NCBI GenBank assembly: GCA_947169285.1
Contig: CAMVPB010000004.1
Span: 17,267 to 81,266 of the forward strand
Length of the DNA stretch: 64,000 bases
Direction of reading: 5' to 3'
From: an uncultured bacterium
GTDB lineage: Bacteria; Bacillota_I; Bacilli_A; RF39; UBA660
Positions within the stretch are counted from its first letter, which is position 1. The number at the start of each line of letters is the position of its first letter. A program made the translations under genes and the position numbers. Positions 33,837 through 42,835 of this stretch are shown piece after piece. The notes beneath the pieces are model-generated. The model saw only the letters and a program-made list of their open reading frames with translations, did not search any database and had not been told where the DNA came from.

Positions 33837-33913
33837 TGGTGTCCCCGACTGGAATCGAACCAGCGACCTATAGCTTAGGAGGCTATCGCTCTATCCTACT
33901 GAGCTACGAGGAC
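33837..33913 (-). tRNA. tRNA-Arg (anticodon CCT)
   Basis: A complete cloverleaf on the minus strand with encoded CCA. The acceptor stem pairs GTCCTCG with CGGGGAC (one G-T pair). The anticodon stem ATAGC/GCTAT encloses loop CTCCTAA, giving CCT, which reads AGG. The T arm has GGTTCGATTCC. Length is 77 nt including CCA. Confidence 0.97.
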
Positions 33914-33953
33914 ACAACTACATTATAGCAAATTAAAAGGACTTATTGTAGTC

Positions 33954-34439
33954 CTAAATGAATTTAAATAAATTATTAAATATTTCTAAAGTAACTATTA
34001 TAGCTAATGCCCCTGTATATTTAACTTGATATCTACCAAATTCATAAACACTAACTATTTTATCTGCAATATTTACAACATGTGATTCCTTGTATTTAGG
34101 CATTTTGTTTGTAATTGGAAACATATGTGAAAGTATTATATCTTTTTCCTTATCATTTATCTCAAAATATTTTAAAGCATTTTCATAAGCTTTTTCTGGG
34201 TGGATTTTAAATCTTTTAACATTTAAATTATCTAGTTCATCATTTAAGAAAAAATCATGCATTAAAGCCCCTCTAGTTGTTGAAATATAATCTAACTTAA
34301 AAAATCTAGAAATGTCATAGCTCATTTTAGCAACTCTATTAATATGTTCTATTCTTGATGTGCCATGATGATTTTCTTTAGATAATTTTTTATATTTATT
34401 ATTTTTTATAAATTCTTTATATATTTTTTTATATTCCAT
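33954..34439 (-). CDS. HD-domain phosphohydrolase
   Basis: A 161-residue HD superfamily protein. Metal ligands appear as IEHINRVAKM (His), GALMHDFFL (His-Asp), a distal ILSHMFP histidine and NIADKIVSVYE (Asp). HD enzymes cleave nucleotide or nucleic-acid phosphate esters; this one resembles short HDIG-type proteins without accessory domains. The C-terminus adds a hydrophobic helix (TGALAIIVTLEIFNNLFKF) which may touch the membrane. It is a single gene with no conserved partner visible. Confidence 0.82.
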   Translation of the reverse strand: MEYKKIYKEFIKNNKYKKLSKENHHGTSRIEHINRVAKMSYDISRFFKLDYISTTRGALMHDFFLNDELDNLNVKRFKIHPEKAYENALKYFEINDKEKDIILSHMFPITNKMPKYKESHVVNIADKIVSVYEFGRYQVKYTGALAIIVTLEIFNNLFKFI

Positions 34440-34505
34440 ATTTTCTCACTTCTTGCTCCAAACAAAAGCCTGATAATTATATCATATTTTTTATAAAAAG
34501 TAAAA

Positions 34506-34871
34506 TTATATCCATCTTGGTATATATAAATTACGTGTATAAAATTCTAGATATTTATCATATGCTTCTACTATTTTTTTTGATATAAATTCAAAAACAT
34601 TACTAATACCCACTTTTATTCTTAAAGTAGACATTAAATTTGCTATCTCTTTTTTAAATTCACTATCTTCAAAATATTTATTAACTGCTTCAGTCAATTT
34701 TTTTAATAATTCTATTTGTTCTTTATTATTTATATCTATACTAAAAGTATATTCCTGAAATATTTGAATTATTTTAGTCGAAACCATATCATTTTCCATA
34801 ATTTCTTGTTCAATAATTTTATAATAATCAGGGCAGTACTTTAGTATTTCTAAATTTTTTACTACTGCCAT
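34506..34871 (-). CDS. Hypothetical helical protein downstream of rseP
   Basis: A 121-residue protein, not recognised. The ATG at 34871 follows GGGGGG at a good distance; a further in-frame ATG 12 bp upstream overlaps that site. It overlaps no coding sequence but starts 12 bp after the rseP stop. The sequence reads as all-helical (about five helices) with repeated Ile/Lys/Glu and ends YTRNLYIPRWI. No membrane span or known motif is seen. It is probably co-transcribed with cdsA and rseP. Confidence 0.65.
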   Translation of the reverse strand: MAVVKNLEILKYCPDYYKIIEQEIMENDMVSTKIIQIFQEYTFSIDINNKEQIELLKKLTEAVNKYFEDSEFKKEIANLMSTLRIKVGISNVFEFISKKIVEAYDKYLEFYTRNLYIPRWI

Positions 34872-34882
34872 AAACCCCCCCA

Positions 34883-35932
34883 TTATAATAATCTTAGTAT
34901 ATCATTAAAAGTTACAAATATTGTTAATAGTATTAGAAGTCCAAAACCTATATAATTTAGTATTAATTCTAATTTAGGAAATTTTTTACCTGCGATTTTT
35001 TCAATTATTACAAGTAACACTCTTCCACCATCAAATACTGGAATTGGAAGTAAATTAACTATTCCAACATTGACACTTAAGTATGCAATTAAATATATTA
35101 TACTTTCAAGTCCTGTTGATTTAACTTGGTCAATCACTGTAAATATTCCAACTGGTCCACTTAAATTTTTAACAGATACACTGCCTGTAAATAAATTTAT
35201 AAGGACTACTGTAATTGATTTACACATTTCAGCAAAACCCGTAAATCCATATTTTAACGCTTTTATAAATCCACGAGTTTTCGGTGATGACCCTATACCG
35301 ATACCGTATGAATTAACTTCTTTGCCATCTTCATCTATTACTTTATTTGGAATAATAGTTATATTTTTATTATTGTTATCTCTTTCTATTATGAAATCAT
35401 AACTATCTAATGCTTTCTTAACAGATATTTCAAGTAGCACATCATCCCAAGAAGACATTTTAATGCCATTGATTTCTCTAATTATATCTCCTTCTTTAAG
35501 GCCTGCAGTTTCTGCTGCTCCTCCTTCAACAATTTGACCAACTACCGGTGTATTATTAGGAACGCCATAAATAAGTCCGTTTATAAATAATGCTACTATA
35601 CATAAGACAAAATTCATTATTATTCCCATTAATAAAACTAATAGTCTAACAAAAAAATTCTTATTTTCAAGTATTTGATCTTTTCTTAATTTTTTCCCTT
35701 CTATTTCTTCACTAGCCATTGCAACATATCCACCTATTGGGAATAATCTAATTGAATATGTAGTTCCGCCTTTATCTTTTTTACTTTTCCAAATAGCAGG
35801 TCCCATACCAAGAGCAAATTCTTCCACATAAACTCCAGCTTTTTTAGCTGAAATAAAATGTCCAAACTCGTGTATTGATATTATAAGTCCTAAAATAAAT
35901 ATTAATATTAATAATGTTATTATAAAATTCAT
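34883..35932 (-). CDS. rseP: RseP/RasP site-2 intramembrane metalloprotease
   Basis: A 349-residue M50 family protease. The zinc site HEFGH is at about 21-25 in the first span. A PDZ domain covers about 115-200 (GGAAETAGLKEGDIIREING). The third zinc ligand lies in the C-terminal NLLPIPVFDGGRVLLVIIE. Four membrane spans are predicted. RseP-type proteases cut anti-sigma factors and remnant signal peptides. It follows cdsA by 8 bp, the conserved cdsA-rseP order, with dxr missing between them. Confidence 0.95.
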   Translation of the reverse strand: MNFIITLLILIFILGLIISIHEFGHFISAKKAGVYVEEFALGMGPAIWKSKKDKGGTTYSIRLFPIGGYVAMASEEIEGKKLRKDQILENKNFFVRLLVLLMGIIMNFVLCIVALFINGLIYGVPNNTPVVGQIVEGGAAETAGLKEGDIIREINGIKMSSWDDVLLEISVKKALDSYDFIIERDNNNKNITIIPNKVIDEDGKEVNSYGIGIGSSPKTRGFIKALKYGFTGFAEMCKSITVVLINLFTGSVSVKNLSGPVGIFTVIDQVKSTGLESIIYLIAYLSVNVGIVNLLPIPVFDGGRVLLVIIEKIAGKKFPKLELILNYIGFGLLILLTIFVTFNDILRLL

Positions 35933-35940
35933 ATATCCTC

Positions 35941-36741
35941 CTACAAAAAGTTAACAATTATATACGCAGCGAGTAAAACGAATAAAAAACTATCTATCCT
36001 ATCCATTACTCCACCATGTCCTGGCATTATCTTACCATAATCTTTTATTTTAAAATATCTTTTTATCGCGCTAAATACTAAATCTCCTAAAGTCGAAACA
36101 ATTGATAAGCCTGCTATTAATAAAATTACTAATAATATATTTCCATTATAATTAAATATTGTTATGTATGTTGGAACACATATTACCAAAGAAAATACTA
36201 ATCCTCCTATAAAACCTTCAACTGTTTTGTTCGGAGAAATATCAGGACAAAATTTATGTTTTCCAATTAAAGAACCAGTTATTAAAGCAAATGTATCTGA
36301 TACTATTGTAATAAGTAAAATCATAATTAAATAATAAATATTATATTCTCTAATAGACATAAGAAGTCCAAAACCAATTACTAAAAACAAGTTACAAAAT
36401 AATAAGTAAGAAACATCAATTATATTGTATTTTTTATCATCACTATATAAGATTAAACCTATTAACAAAGTTAAAGTATATAGCATTATATATTTTAAAG
36501 ATAATGTAATTGAAAATGAATTATTATTAAAGTTTTCTAATAATGCAAATATGAAACTATAAATAGATATAAATTTCATAAACAATGGTATCTTTTTATT
36601 ATTTTCATATGCTTTTAATAATTCATATAATCCAATTAATCCTAACGCTATTACTCCTGCTTTGTAAAGATTCCCACCAATTAAAACAATTGGTATTATT
36701 AATGCACTAGCAATTATTGCACTTATTACTCTTTGTTTCAT
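35941..36741 (-). CDS. cdsA: Phosphatidate cytidylyltransferase
   Basis: A 266-residue membrane enzyme making CDP-diacylglycerol for phospholipid synthesis. It has about eight spans and the C-terminal signature SAIKRYFKIKDYGKIMPGHG with GVMDRIDSFLF. An earlier NKTVEGFIGGLVFSL segment holds conserved Lys and Glu. It lies in the same run as dnaE upstream (56 bp gap) and rseP downstream. Confidence 0.95.
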   Translation of the reverse strand: MKQRVISAIIASALIIPIVLIGGNLYKAGVIALGLIGLYELLKAYENNKKIPLFMKFISIYSFIFALLENFNNNSFSITLSLKYIMLYTLTLLIGLILYSDDKKYNIIDVSYLLFCNLFLVIGFGLLMSIREYNIYYLIMILLITIVSDTFALITGSLIGKHKFCPDISPNKTVEGFIGGLVFSLVICVPTYITIFNYNGNILLVILLIAGLSIVSTLGDLVFSAIKRYFKIKDYGKIMPGHGGVMDRIDSFLFVLLAAYIIVNFL

Positions 36742-36796
36742 TTAATCACTACCCTCATATAAAATTATATCACAATATTTTAATATTTAATACTTT

Positions 36797-39694
36797 TTAT
36801 AAAATATTAATATTATTTATAACTAACTGATATTCATTTAACCTTTTTTCTACTTTACAGAATAAATCAACAACTTGTAGTTTTTTTAATTTATCAGATA
36901 TTTTTTTGTAATATGAAGGAAATATTACACCTTCAATATTACCATATTCATCAGACAATTTTAAGAACGCCATGGGTTCTCCGTTTTTAGTTTTGATTTC
37001 TTTAATATTTTCAAGCAATAAAACTATATGTATATTTTTATCAAAATAATTGTTAATATTTTGAGTGTTAATACTATTATCTCTTTTATATTTTGTTACT
37101 GGATGATTAGTAAGGTAAAAACCAATTAACTCTTTTTCACTTTCTAAAAGATAGTTATCATCATATTCTTCATAATTAACTATCTCAGGGAGTATTGAAT
37201 AGCTTTCTCCAACTTGATATTTAACTTCAGCATAGTTAATTATAGCTTCAAGATTTTCAATTAGTGTTTTTTTATTAATTTTAAAATTATCAAAAGCACC
37301 ATTTAATATTAATGATACTATAACTTTTCTATTTACTATTTTAGAATAACATCTTGATACAAAATCTATAAAATCTTTAAATTCTTTCTTTTTTCTTTCT
37401 TTTAATATCTCACTCACTACATTTAAACTTATTCCTTTTATAACATTTAAAGGAAGAATTATTTCACTTTTAAATTTATAATACTTATTAGAACTTAAAT
37501 TAATATCAACATTTTTAAATCTTAAACCTAACAATCTGGATTCATCAATATATTCTTTTGTTTTTAATTCTCTACCTATTTCTTTATTTAAAAGATTCAT
37601 CATGAATATGTGGGGATAATTAGCTTTTAAATAACCCATTTGATAAGCAACAAAAGCATAAGCAACTGAATGTGATTTATTAAATCCGTAATTAGCAAAT
37701 TTCATTATCATGTTATAAACATTATTTATTGTTGTTTCATTATATCCTAATTTTTTACTCCTATTTATAAAGTTTTCTTTTTCTTTTATAAGAATACTTT
37801 CATCTTTATTTTTAATCGCGGATCTTATAATATCTGCTTCAGCATAAGAGTATCCTCCCATAACTTTAAGTATTTCTAAAAGCTGCTCCTGATACACCAT
37901 AATACCTAATGTTTCTTTAAGTATTGGTTCTAATTCTTTTGCTGGATAAGTAATTTCCTCTTCTCCATTTTTTCTTTTTAAAAATGTAGGTATCATTTTA
38001 ATAGGACCTGGTCTAAACATTGCAATAGATACAACTAAATCACTAAATGAATTAACATTCATCTTTTTAATTAAATTTCTCATACCAGAACTTTCATATT
38101 GAAATATTCCGGTGGTATCACCTTTTCTAAATAATTCAAGTGTCTTTTTATCATCAAGTGATATGTTATTAAGGTTTAATTTATTTCCGGTTTCAACACT
38201 AATTTCTTCAAGCACTTCTTCAATAATTGATAAATTTCTAATGCTAAGAAGATCTATTTTTAAAATACCTAAATGTTCAATATAATGTTTATCATACCCG
38301 ACTATAATATTATCTCCACTTTTAAATAATGGTACTTTATTAGTAAGTTTTTCACTATCTATTACAACACCAGCAGCATGTATACTAGGATGTTTCTTTA
38401 ATCCTTCTAAGACTTTTGATATTTCTAATAATTTAATATATTCTTTATTAAATTTAATTAAGTCTTTATATTTATTTTTACTTTCTAAAGATTCTAAAGA
38501 CTCATTATCGTTAAGCAAATTTATTAATGTATCTAATTTATTAGTATTAATGTCTAAGACTTTGCCTACGTCTCTTAAAACTTGTTTAGGAAGTAAAGTT
38601 GAAAAAGTTATAATATTGCCAACCTTATCAATTCCATATTTTTCTTTAACATATTCAATTACTTTTTCTCTTTTAGTATCACTTATATCTATATCTATAT
38701 CAGGCATAGATACTCTTGCTGGATTTAAAAATCTTTCAAATAACAAATTATATTTTAATGGATCTATATCTATAATACCCAAACTATAACTTACTAAACT
38801 ACTAACTGCACTCCCTCTTCCAGGACCCACGTATATATTATTCTTTTTAGCATATAAAACTATATCATAAACTATTAAAAAATAATCTACAAAACCAGTA
38901 CTTTCTATTACTGAAAGTTCATAATCAAGTCTTTCTTTATATTTAGAATTAATTTTATTATTTAATCTTTTACTTAATCCTTTATAACATAATTCTTTTA
39001 AAAACAACAAAGAATTATCTGTATATTTTGGTAAGTTAAATTCAAACCTAGGCATTTCTATATTTATTAATTTACTAAATATAATATTAGTATCTTTATC
39101 AAAATCATTTATATTTAAATTTATACAATTATTATTAAATTTGTAATTTATATTATCATTTAAAGTTTTAGAATCTTTAAGCATATATAAATAATTTAAA
39201 TATTTATAATCAGATTCATTAAAACATAATACTTCATTCATGTATATAACATTATTAGTAATGACTTTTATCTCATTTAATTCTGATTCACTACTATATC
39301 TAATATACACAAGATTATAAATATTTTTAAAATATTCATAATCTTCTTTAAAACATACACATATTAAATTGTTTTTATATTTAGTTAATATATCAATATT
39401 TAACTCATTAATATTTTTTTCACTAACTATTTTACATAAATTTTGATAACCATTAAAGTTTTTAGCATATAGCAATACTCTTTTATTATCTATAGTAATA
39501 TCTATACCAACTATTGGCTTTATGTTATTTTTTATACATGATTCATAAAATTCCATAAATGAGAATAAATTTGAATCAGTAACACCAAGAGTGCTTATAT
39601 TATTTTTTTTAGCATAAGAAATTAAGTCTTTTATTTTTATAAGACTTGTTAAAAGCTCATAATCTGTTTTAATATTTAATAAAATATTATCCAT
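36797..39694 (-). CDS. dnaE: DNA polymerase III alpha subunit, DnaE type
   Basis: A 965-residue replicative polymerase. The N-terminal PHP domain (1 to about 230) is degenerate in places. The polymerase core shows YVGPGRGSAVSSLVSYSLGI, the catalytic PDIDIDISDTKR, GVVIDSEKLTNKVPLF and YEKRFYNF-like QMGYLKANYPHIFMMNLL. C-terminal helix-hairpin and OB-fold regions end the protein. It lacks a proofreading domain and is shorter than most DnaE proteins (about 1100 residues). Bacillota usually have PolC as well, outside this window. The ATG at 39694 follows GAGTGA. Confidence 0.95.
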   Translation of the reverse strand: MDNILLNIKTDYELLTSLIKIKDLISYAKKNNISTLGVTDSNLFSFMEFYESCIKNNIKPIVGIDITIDNKRVLLYAKNFNGYQNLCKIVSEKNINELNIDILTKYKNNLICVCFKEDYEYFKNIYNLVYIRYSSESELNEIKVITNNVIYMNEVLCFNESDYKYLNYLYMLKDSKTLNDNINYKFNNNCINLNINDFDKDTNIIFSKLINIEMPRFEFNLPKYTDNSLLFLKELCYKGLSKRLNNKINSKYKERLDYELSVIESTGFVDYFLIVYDIVLYAKKNNIYVGPGRGSAVSSLVSYSLGIIDIDPLKYNLLFERFLNPARVSMPDIDIDISDTKREKVIEYVKEKYGIDKVGNIITFSTLLPKQVLRDVGKVLDINTNKLDTLINLLNDNESLESLESKNKYKDLIKFNKEYIKLLEISKVLEGLKKHPSIHAAGVVIDSEKLTNKVPLFKSGDNIIVGYDKHYIEHLGILKIDLLSIRNLSIIEEVLEEISVETGNKLNLNNISLDDKKTLELFRKGDTTGIFQYESSGMRNLIKKMNVNSFSDLVVSIAMFRPGPIKMIPTFLKRKNGEEEITYPAKELEPILKETLGIMVYQEQLLEILKVMGGYSYAEADIIRSAIKNKDESILIKEKENFINRSKKLGYNETTINNVYNMIMKFANYGFNKSHSVAYAFVAYQMGYLKANYPHIFMMNLLNKEIGRELKTKEYIDESRLLGLRFKNVDINLSSNKYYKFKSEIILPLNVIKGISLNVVSEILKERKKKEFKDFIDFVSRCYSKIVNRKVIVSLILNGAFDNFKINKKTLIENLEAIINYAEVKYQVGESYSILPEIVNYEEYDDNYLLESEKELIGFYLTNHPVTKYKRDNSINTQNINNYFDKNIHIVLLLENIKEIKTKNGEPMAFLKLSDEYGNIEGVIFPSYYKKISDKLKKLQVVDLFCKVEKRLNEYQLVINNINIL

Positions 39695-39732
39695 AAAATT
39701 CACTCTTTCTTAAATTTTATTATAACATTTAT

Positions 39733-39761
39733 TTGACTTATTAGTAAATATGTGTTAAATT
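39733..39761 (+). promoter_or_regulatory. Predicted sigma-A promoter for rpmB
   Basis: TTGACT (39733-39738), 17 bp, TAAATT (39756-39761), or 16 bp to TTAAAT. The rpmB start follows about 30 bp later with a strong GGAGG site. Confidence 0.55.
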
Positions 39762-39790
39762 ATTAAAGAGTTTTGAAGGAGGAAATAAAA

Positions 39791-39964
39791 ATGGCAAAGA
39801 ATGTATCAAAGAAAAATAATATGAGTGGAAATAACAGACCTTTTTCATTAAAAGCTACTAAAATGGTTCAAAAAGTTAATTTACAAACAGTAAAAGTTGA
39901 TGGAAAAAAAGTTAGACTTTCAACATCAGAAATAAGAAACATGAAAAAATCAAAAGCTGCTTAA
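39791..39964 (+). CDS. rpmB: 50S ribosomal protein L28
   Basis: A 57-residue large-subunit protein. The usual L28 core is seen: MAKNVSKKNNMSGNNRPFSL, then KATKMVQKVNLQTV and KVRLSTSEIRNMKK. The start is the ATG at 39791 behind GAAGGAGG; an in-frame ATG 18 bp earlier lies in that site. The gene stands alone on the plus strand. Its TAA overlaps the enolase stop on the other strand by 3 bp. No CxxC zinc pair is present. Confidence 0.93.
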   Translation: MAKNVSKKNNMSGNNRPFSLKATKMVQKVNLQTVKVDGKKVRLSTSEIRNMKKSKAA

Positions 39965-41211
39965 TTAGCAGCTTTTTCTTTTTCTAAATCTTCTTCTATT
40001 TCTAATAATTTATTATATTTGCAAATTCTTTCTCCCCTTGTAATAGAACCCGATTTAATAAATGGCATATTGAGTGCAACTACACATTCAGCAATAAATG
40101 TATCAGTAGTTTCTCCACTTCTATGAGATAAAATAGTTATATAATTATGTTTTTTAGCAAGCACTATAGTTTCTAGCATTTCATAAAATGTACCAATTTG
40201 ATTTGGTTTAATAAGTATTGCATTACATAATCCTTCTTCTATACCTTTTTCTAATAACTTTTTATTAGTAACAAATAAATCATCACCAACTATACTTATT
40301 TTTTTACCTAATGTTTCAGTTATCATTTTAAATCCTTCATAATCATTTTCACCAAAAGGATCCTCAATACTTATAATTGGATACTTTTTTAAAATATCAA
40401 TATAATAATCAAGTAGTTCTTCTCTAGTTAAGTTTTTATTATCTATCTTATAAACATCTTTTGATTCATTATAAAATGAAGTTGCAGCTACATCTAATGC
40501 TAAGAAAACATCCTTACCAGGGTTATAGCCGGATTTGTCAATTGCTTCAATTAATAAATCAAGAGCCTCAGCATTACTTTTAAGATCTGGAGCAAATCCT
40601 CCTTCATCTCCTATATTAGTGCTTAATCCCTTTTCTTTTAATATATTTTTTAACGTATGAAATATTTCACTTACACATCTAAGTGATTTTTTAAATGTTG
40701 GAAACTTTGGAACCAGCATAAATTCTTGAATATCTAAATTATTTGAAGCATGCATACCACCATTCAAAATATTAAACATACCATAAGGTAATTTTTTTTC
40801 GTTTTTATTTAAATAATTATAAAGTGTTTCATTATGTTCGTTAGCAGAAGCTTTTAAACAAGCAACACTTACAGAAAGAATGGCATTAGCTCCTAAATTA
40901 GATTTATTATCAGTTCCATCTAATTCTATTAATAATTCATCTATCTTTTTTTGTGATGATACTTCTTCTCCTATTAATGCTTCCCTTATAATTGTATTAA
41001 CATTATCAATAGCCTTTAAAACACCTTTACCATGGAATCTTGATTCATCTCCATCCCTAAGTTCTAATGCTTCTCTTGTTCCAGTTGAAGCTCCAGAAGG
41101 TACTGAAAATATCCCCTTTGCTCCACTTTCAGTAATAACTTTTGTCTCAACTGTTGGATTTCCTCTAGAATCTAATATCTCTCTAGCAACTATTTCTTTT
41201 ATTTTACTCAT
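39961..41211 (-). CDS. eno: Enolase
   Basis: A 416-residue glycolytic enzyme interconverting 2-phosphoglycerate and phosphoenolpyruvate. Motifs: VPSGASTGTREALELRDGD, FNILNGGMHASNNLDIQEFM, the metal site GDDLFVTN and SIEDPFGENDY, the catalytic lysine in LIKPNQIGT and SHRSGETTD. It is slightly shorter than the usual 430. It is a single gene with converging rpmB. Enolase is also an RNA-degradosome partner and surface protein in related bacteria, but nothing here shows that. Confidence 0.97.
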   Translation of the reverse strand: MSKIKEIVAREILDSRGNPTVETKVITESGAKGIFSVPSGASTGTREALELRDGDESRFHGKGVLKAIDNVNTIIREALIGEEVSSQKKIDELLIELDGTDNKSNLGANAILSVSVACLKASANEHNETLYNYLNKNEKKLPYGMFNILNGGMHASNNLDIQEFMLVPKFPTFKKSLRCVSEIFHTLKNILKEKGLSTNIGDEGGFAPDLKSNAEALDLLIEAIDKSGYNPGKDVFLALDVAATSFYNESKDVYKIDNKNLTREELLDYYIDILKKYPIISIEDPFGENDYEGFKMITETLGKKISIVGDDLFVTNKKLLEKGIEEGLCNAILIKPNQIGTFYEMLETIVLAKKHNYITILSHRSGETTDTFIAECVVALNMPFIKSGSITRGERICKYNKLLEIEEDLEKEKAAN

Positions 41212-41270
41212 ATAACCACCTATTCTAATATGATTATACTACTATTTTTCTTTATTTTCTACTAATAATG

Positions 41271-41279
41271 TGATATAAT
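41271..41279 (+). promoter_or_regulatory. Extended -10 promoter for the femAB-like gene
   Basis: TGATATAAT: TG at 41271-41272 followed by TATAAT at 41274-41279, with a weak TTTATT -35 at 41251. The start codon at 41307 has a GAAAGGAG site. Confidence 0.5.
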
Positions 41280-41306
41280 ATATAACCGATTTGAAAGGAG
41301 TATATT

Positions 41307-42545
41307 ATGATAATTAAAGAAATAAATAAAGATATATTTGATAAATTTGCATTGACACACATTCAAGGCAGTTATTTTCAAACATCAAATTATTCTATTT
41401 TAATGAATAATTATAAATATAATGTTATGTATATTGGCATATATAAAGAAAACTTTTTAATTGGTGCTTCTTTAATTTTATATAAATCTATTGCTCCTTT
41501 AATTAAATATGGTTATGCACCAAGAGGATTCATACTAGATTATTTAAATAATGAATATCTAGAAGAAACAACTCAAAAAATAAAAGAATTTTTTGCTAAA
41601 AAGAATTTTGCTTTTGTTAAAATTAATCCAGAATTAATTTATTCAAAAATAGATACTAAAAACAAAAAAAAGGAAGTTATTCCTGAAAGTAAGAAACTTA
41701 TAACACATATGAGAGAACTTGGATATCAAAAATTAAGAAACAATCTATATTTTGAGGCTATGCTTCCTAAGTATAATGCAATCATTAATTTAAAGAAATT
41801 TAATAAAAACAATGTTAATAATAAATGTTATATAAAATCACATTCTATTATTAATAAATCATTAAAACTTAAAAAAGGATCATTAAAAGATATTAAATTA
41901 TTTTATGAATTTATTAAAGAAAAATCTAACAAAACTCTTAATTATTATGAGGATTTCTATAAAGTATTTAATAAAAATGATATGATTGATTTATTATTAA
42001 TTGAAATTGATTATTATAAATACCTAGAGATTTTTAAAAACAAATTAGAAAAAATGAATTATGAAAGAGATATAATTAATAAAGATTTTTTAAAGAATCC
42101 TTTTAATAATGAAATATATTTAAAAAAAGCTGACTATGATAAAAAAATTATAAGTTTAGAAAAATCTATTAGCATAATAAATAAAAAGCTAAAACAAGAA
42201 ATTAAAAAAGAAATTATTGGTGGTATTCTAACAATTAAACAAAATAATAAAGTTAGTTTAATTATTAGTGGAATAAATAAAGATTTTTCTACATTAAATT
42301 ATAAGTATTTTACGTATTATAAATCTTTAAACTATTATAAACGCCTTGGATATTCATTTTTTGATTTAAATGGTATATCAGGTAATTTTACAGAAAAAAA
42401 TCCTTATAAAGGACTTAATAATTTTAAATTAAGTTTTAACCCTGATGTATATGAATATATTGGGGAATTTGATTTAATCGTAAATGAAACTTATTATAAT
42501 ATTTTATGGGATAGTGGAAAGCTAAGAAGAGAATTCATACATTAA
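41307..42545 (+). CDS. FemAB-family peptidyl transferase (peptidoglycan cross-bridge)
   Basis: A 412-residue FemA/FemX-like aminoacyl-tRNA-dependent transferase. Two GNAT-like halves are split by a helical coiled coil (about 225-295, rich in Lys and Ile). N-terminal traits GSYFQTSNYSILMNNYKY and KYGYAPRGFILDY are typical, as is the C-terminal YKRLGYSFFDLNGISGNFTE then NPYKGLNNFKLSFNP. It adds amino acids to the lipid II stem peptide. It stands alone on the plus strand and converges on spoVIF with a 4-bp overlap. Confidence 0.93.
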   Translation: MIIKEINKDIFDKFALTHIQGSYFQTSNYSILMNNYKYNVMYIGIYKENFLIGASLILYKSIAPLIKYGYAPRGFILDYLNNEYLEETTQKIKEFFAKKNFAFVKINPELIYSKIDTKNKKKEVIPESKKLITHMRELGYQKLRNNLYFEAMLPKYNAIINLKKFNKNNVNNKCYIKSHSIINKSLKLKKGSLKDIKLFYEFIKEKSNKTLNYYEDFYKVFNKNDMIDLLLIEIDYYKYLEIFKNKLEKMNYERDIINKDFLKNPFNNEIYLKKADYDKKIISLEKSISIINKKLKQEIKKEIIGGILTIKQNNKVSLIISGINKDFSTLNYKYFTYYKSLNYYKRLGYSFFDLNGISGNFTEKNPYKGLNNFKLSFNPDVYEYIGEFDLIVNETYYNILWDSGKLRREFIH

Positions 42546-42781
42546 TCAATATATTTTTCCATATTAGCTGGGACTTTATCATTTTGAATCATACTAATAA
42601 TTTTTTGCTCTTTTTCTTCACTTACTTCTTTACCAGTAATATTGCTTATTTCATGAATAATTTCTTTTAAAGTGTTCTCATCTTTAAAATTTCCAGCTTG
42701 CAATTTACTTGCCAAAGAAAGTATAGTTTCTTTACTAACATTAGTTTTTGATTCAATTTTATCAAATAATTCATCTTTCAT
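42542..42781 (-). CDS. spoVIF: SpoVIF-like sporulation protein
   Basis: A 79-residue protein resembling stage VI sporulation protein F (YjcC) of Bacillus. The shared pattern is FDKIESKTNVSKETILSLAS, then LQAGNFKDENTLKEIIHEIS, NITGKEVSEEKEQKIISMI. The resemblance is by recognised sequence pattern, not a search. The 5' region has CATATAATA, a match to sporulation -10 elements, after the der terminator. In Bacillus SpoVIF takes part in late coat assembly. It supports a sporulating host. Confidence 0.75.
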   Translation of the reverse strand: MKDELFDKIESKTNVSKETILSLASKLQAGNFKDENTLKEIIHEISNITGKEVSEEKEQKIISMIQNDKVPANMEKYID

Positions 42782-42795
42782 ATTATCACCTAACT

Positions 42796-42804
42796 TATTA
42801 TATG
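42796..42804 (-). promoter_or_regulatory. Sporulation-type -10 (CATATAATA) before the SpoVIF-like gene
   Basis: On the minus strand CATATAATA matches CATA-N3-TA (SigK/SigE-like). A GAATA element lies about 23 nt upstream, inside the terminator stem region. It is 15 bp before the gene. AT-rich sequence makes chance matches likely. Confidence 0.35.
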
Positions 42805-42807
42805 CAT

Positions 42808-42835
42808 AAAAAAGACAAAGGTTATTCGCCTTTGT
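42808..42835 (-). terminator. Terminator overlapping the end of der
   Basis: A stem of ACAAAGG and CCTTTGT with a 7-nt loop, then a T run on the minus strand. Confidence 0.8.
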
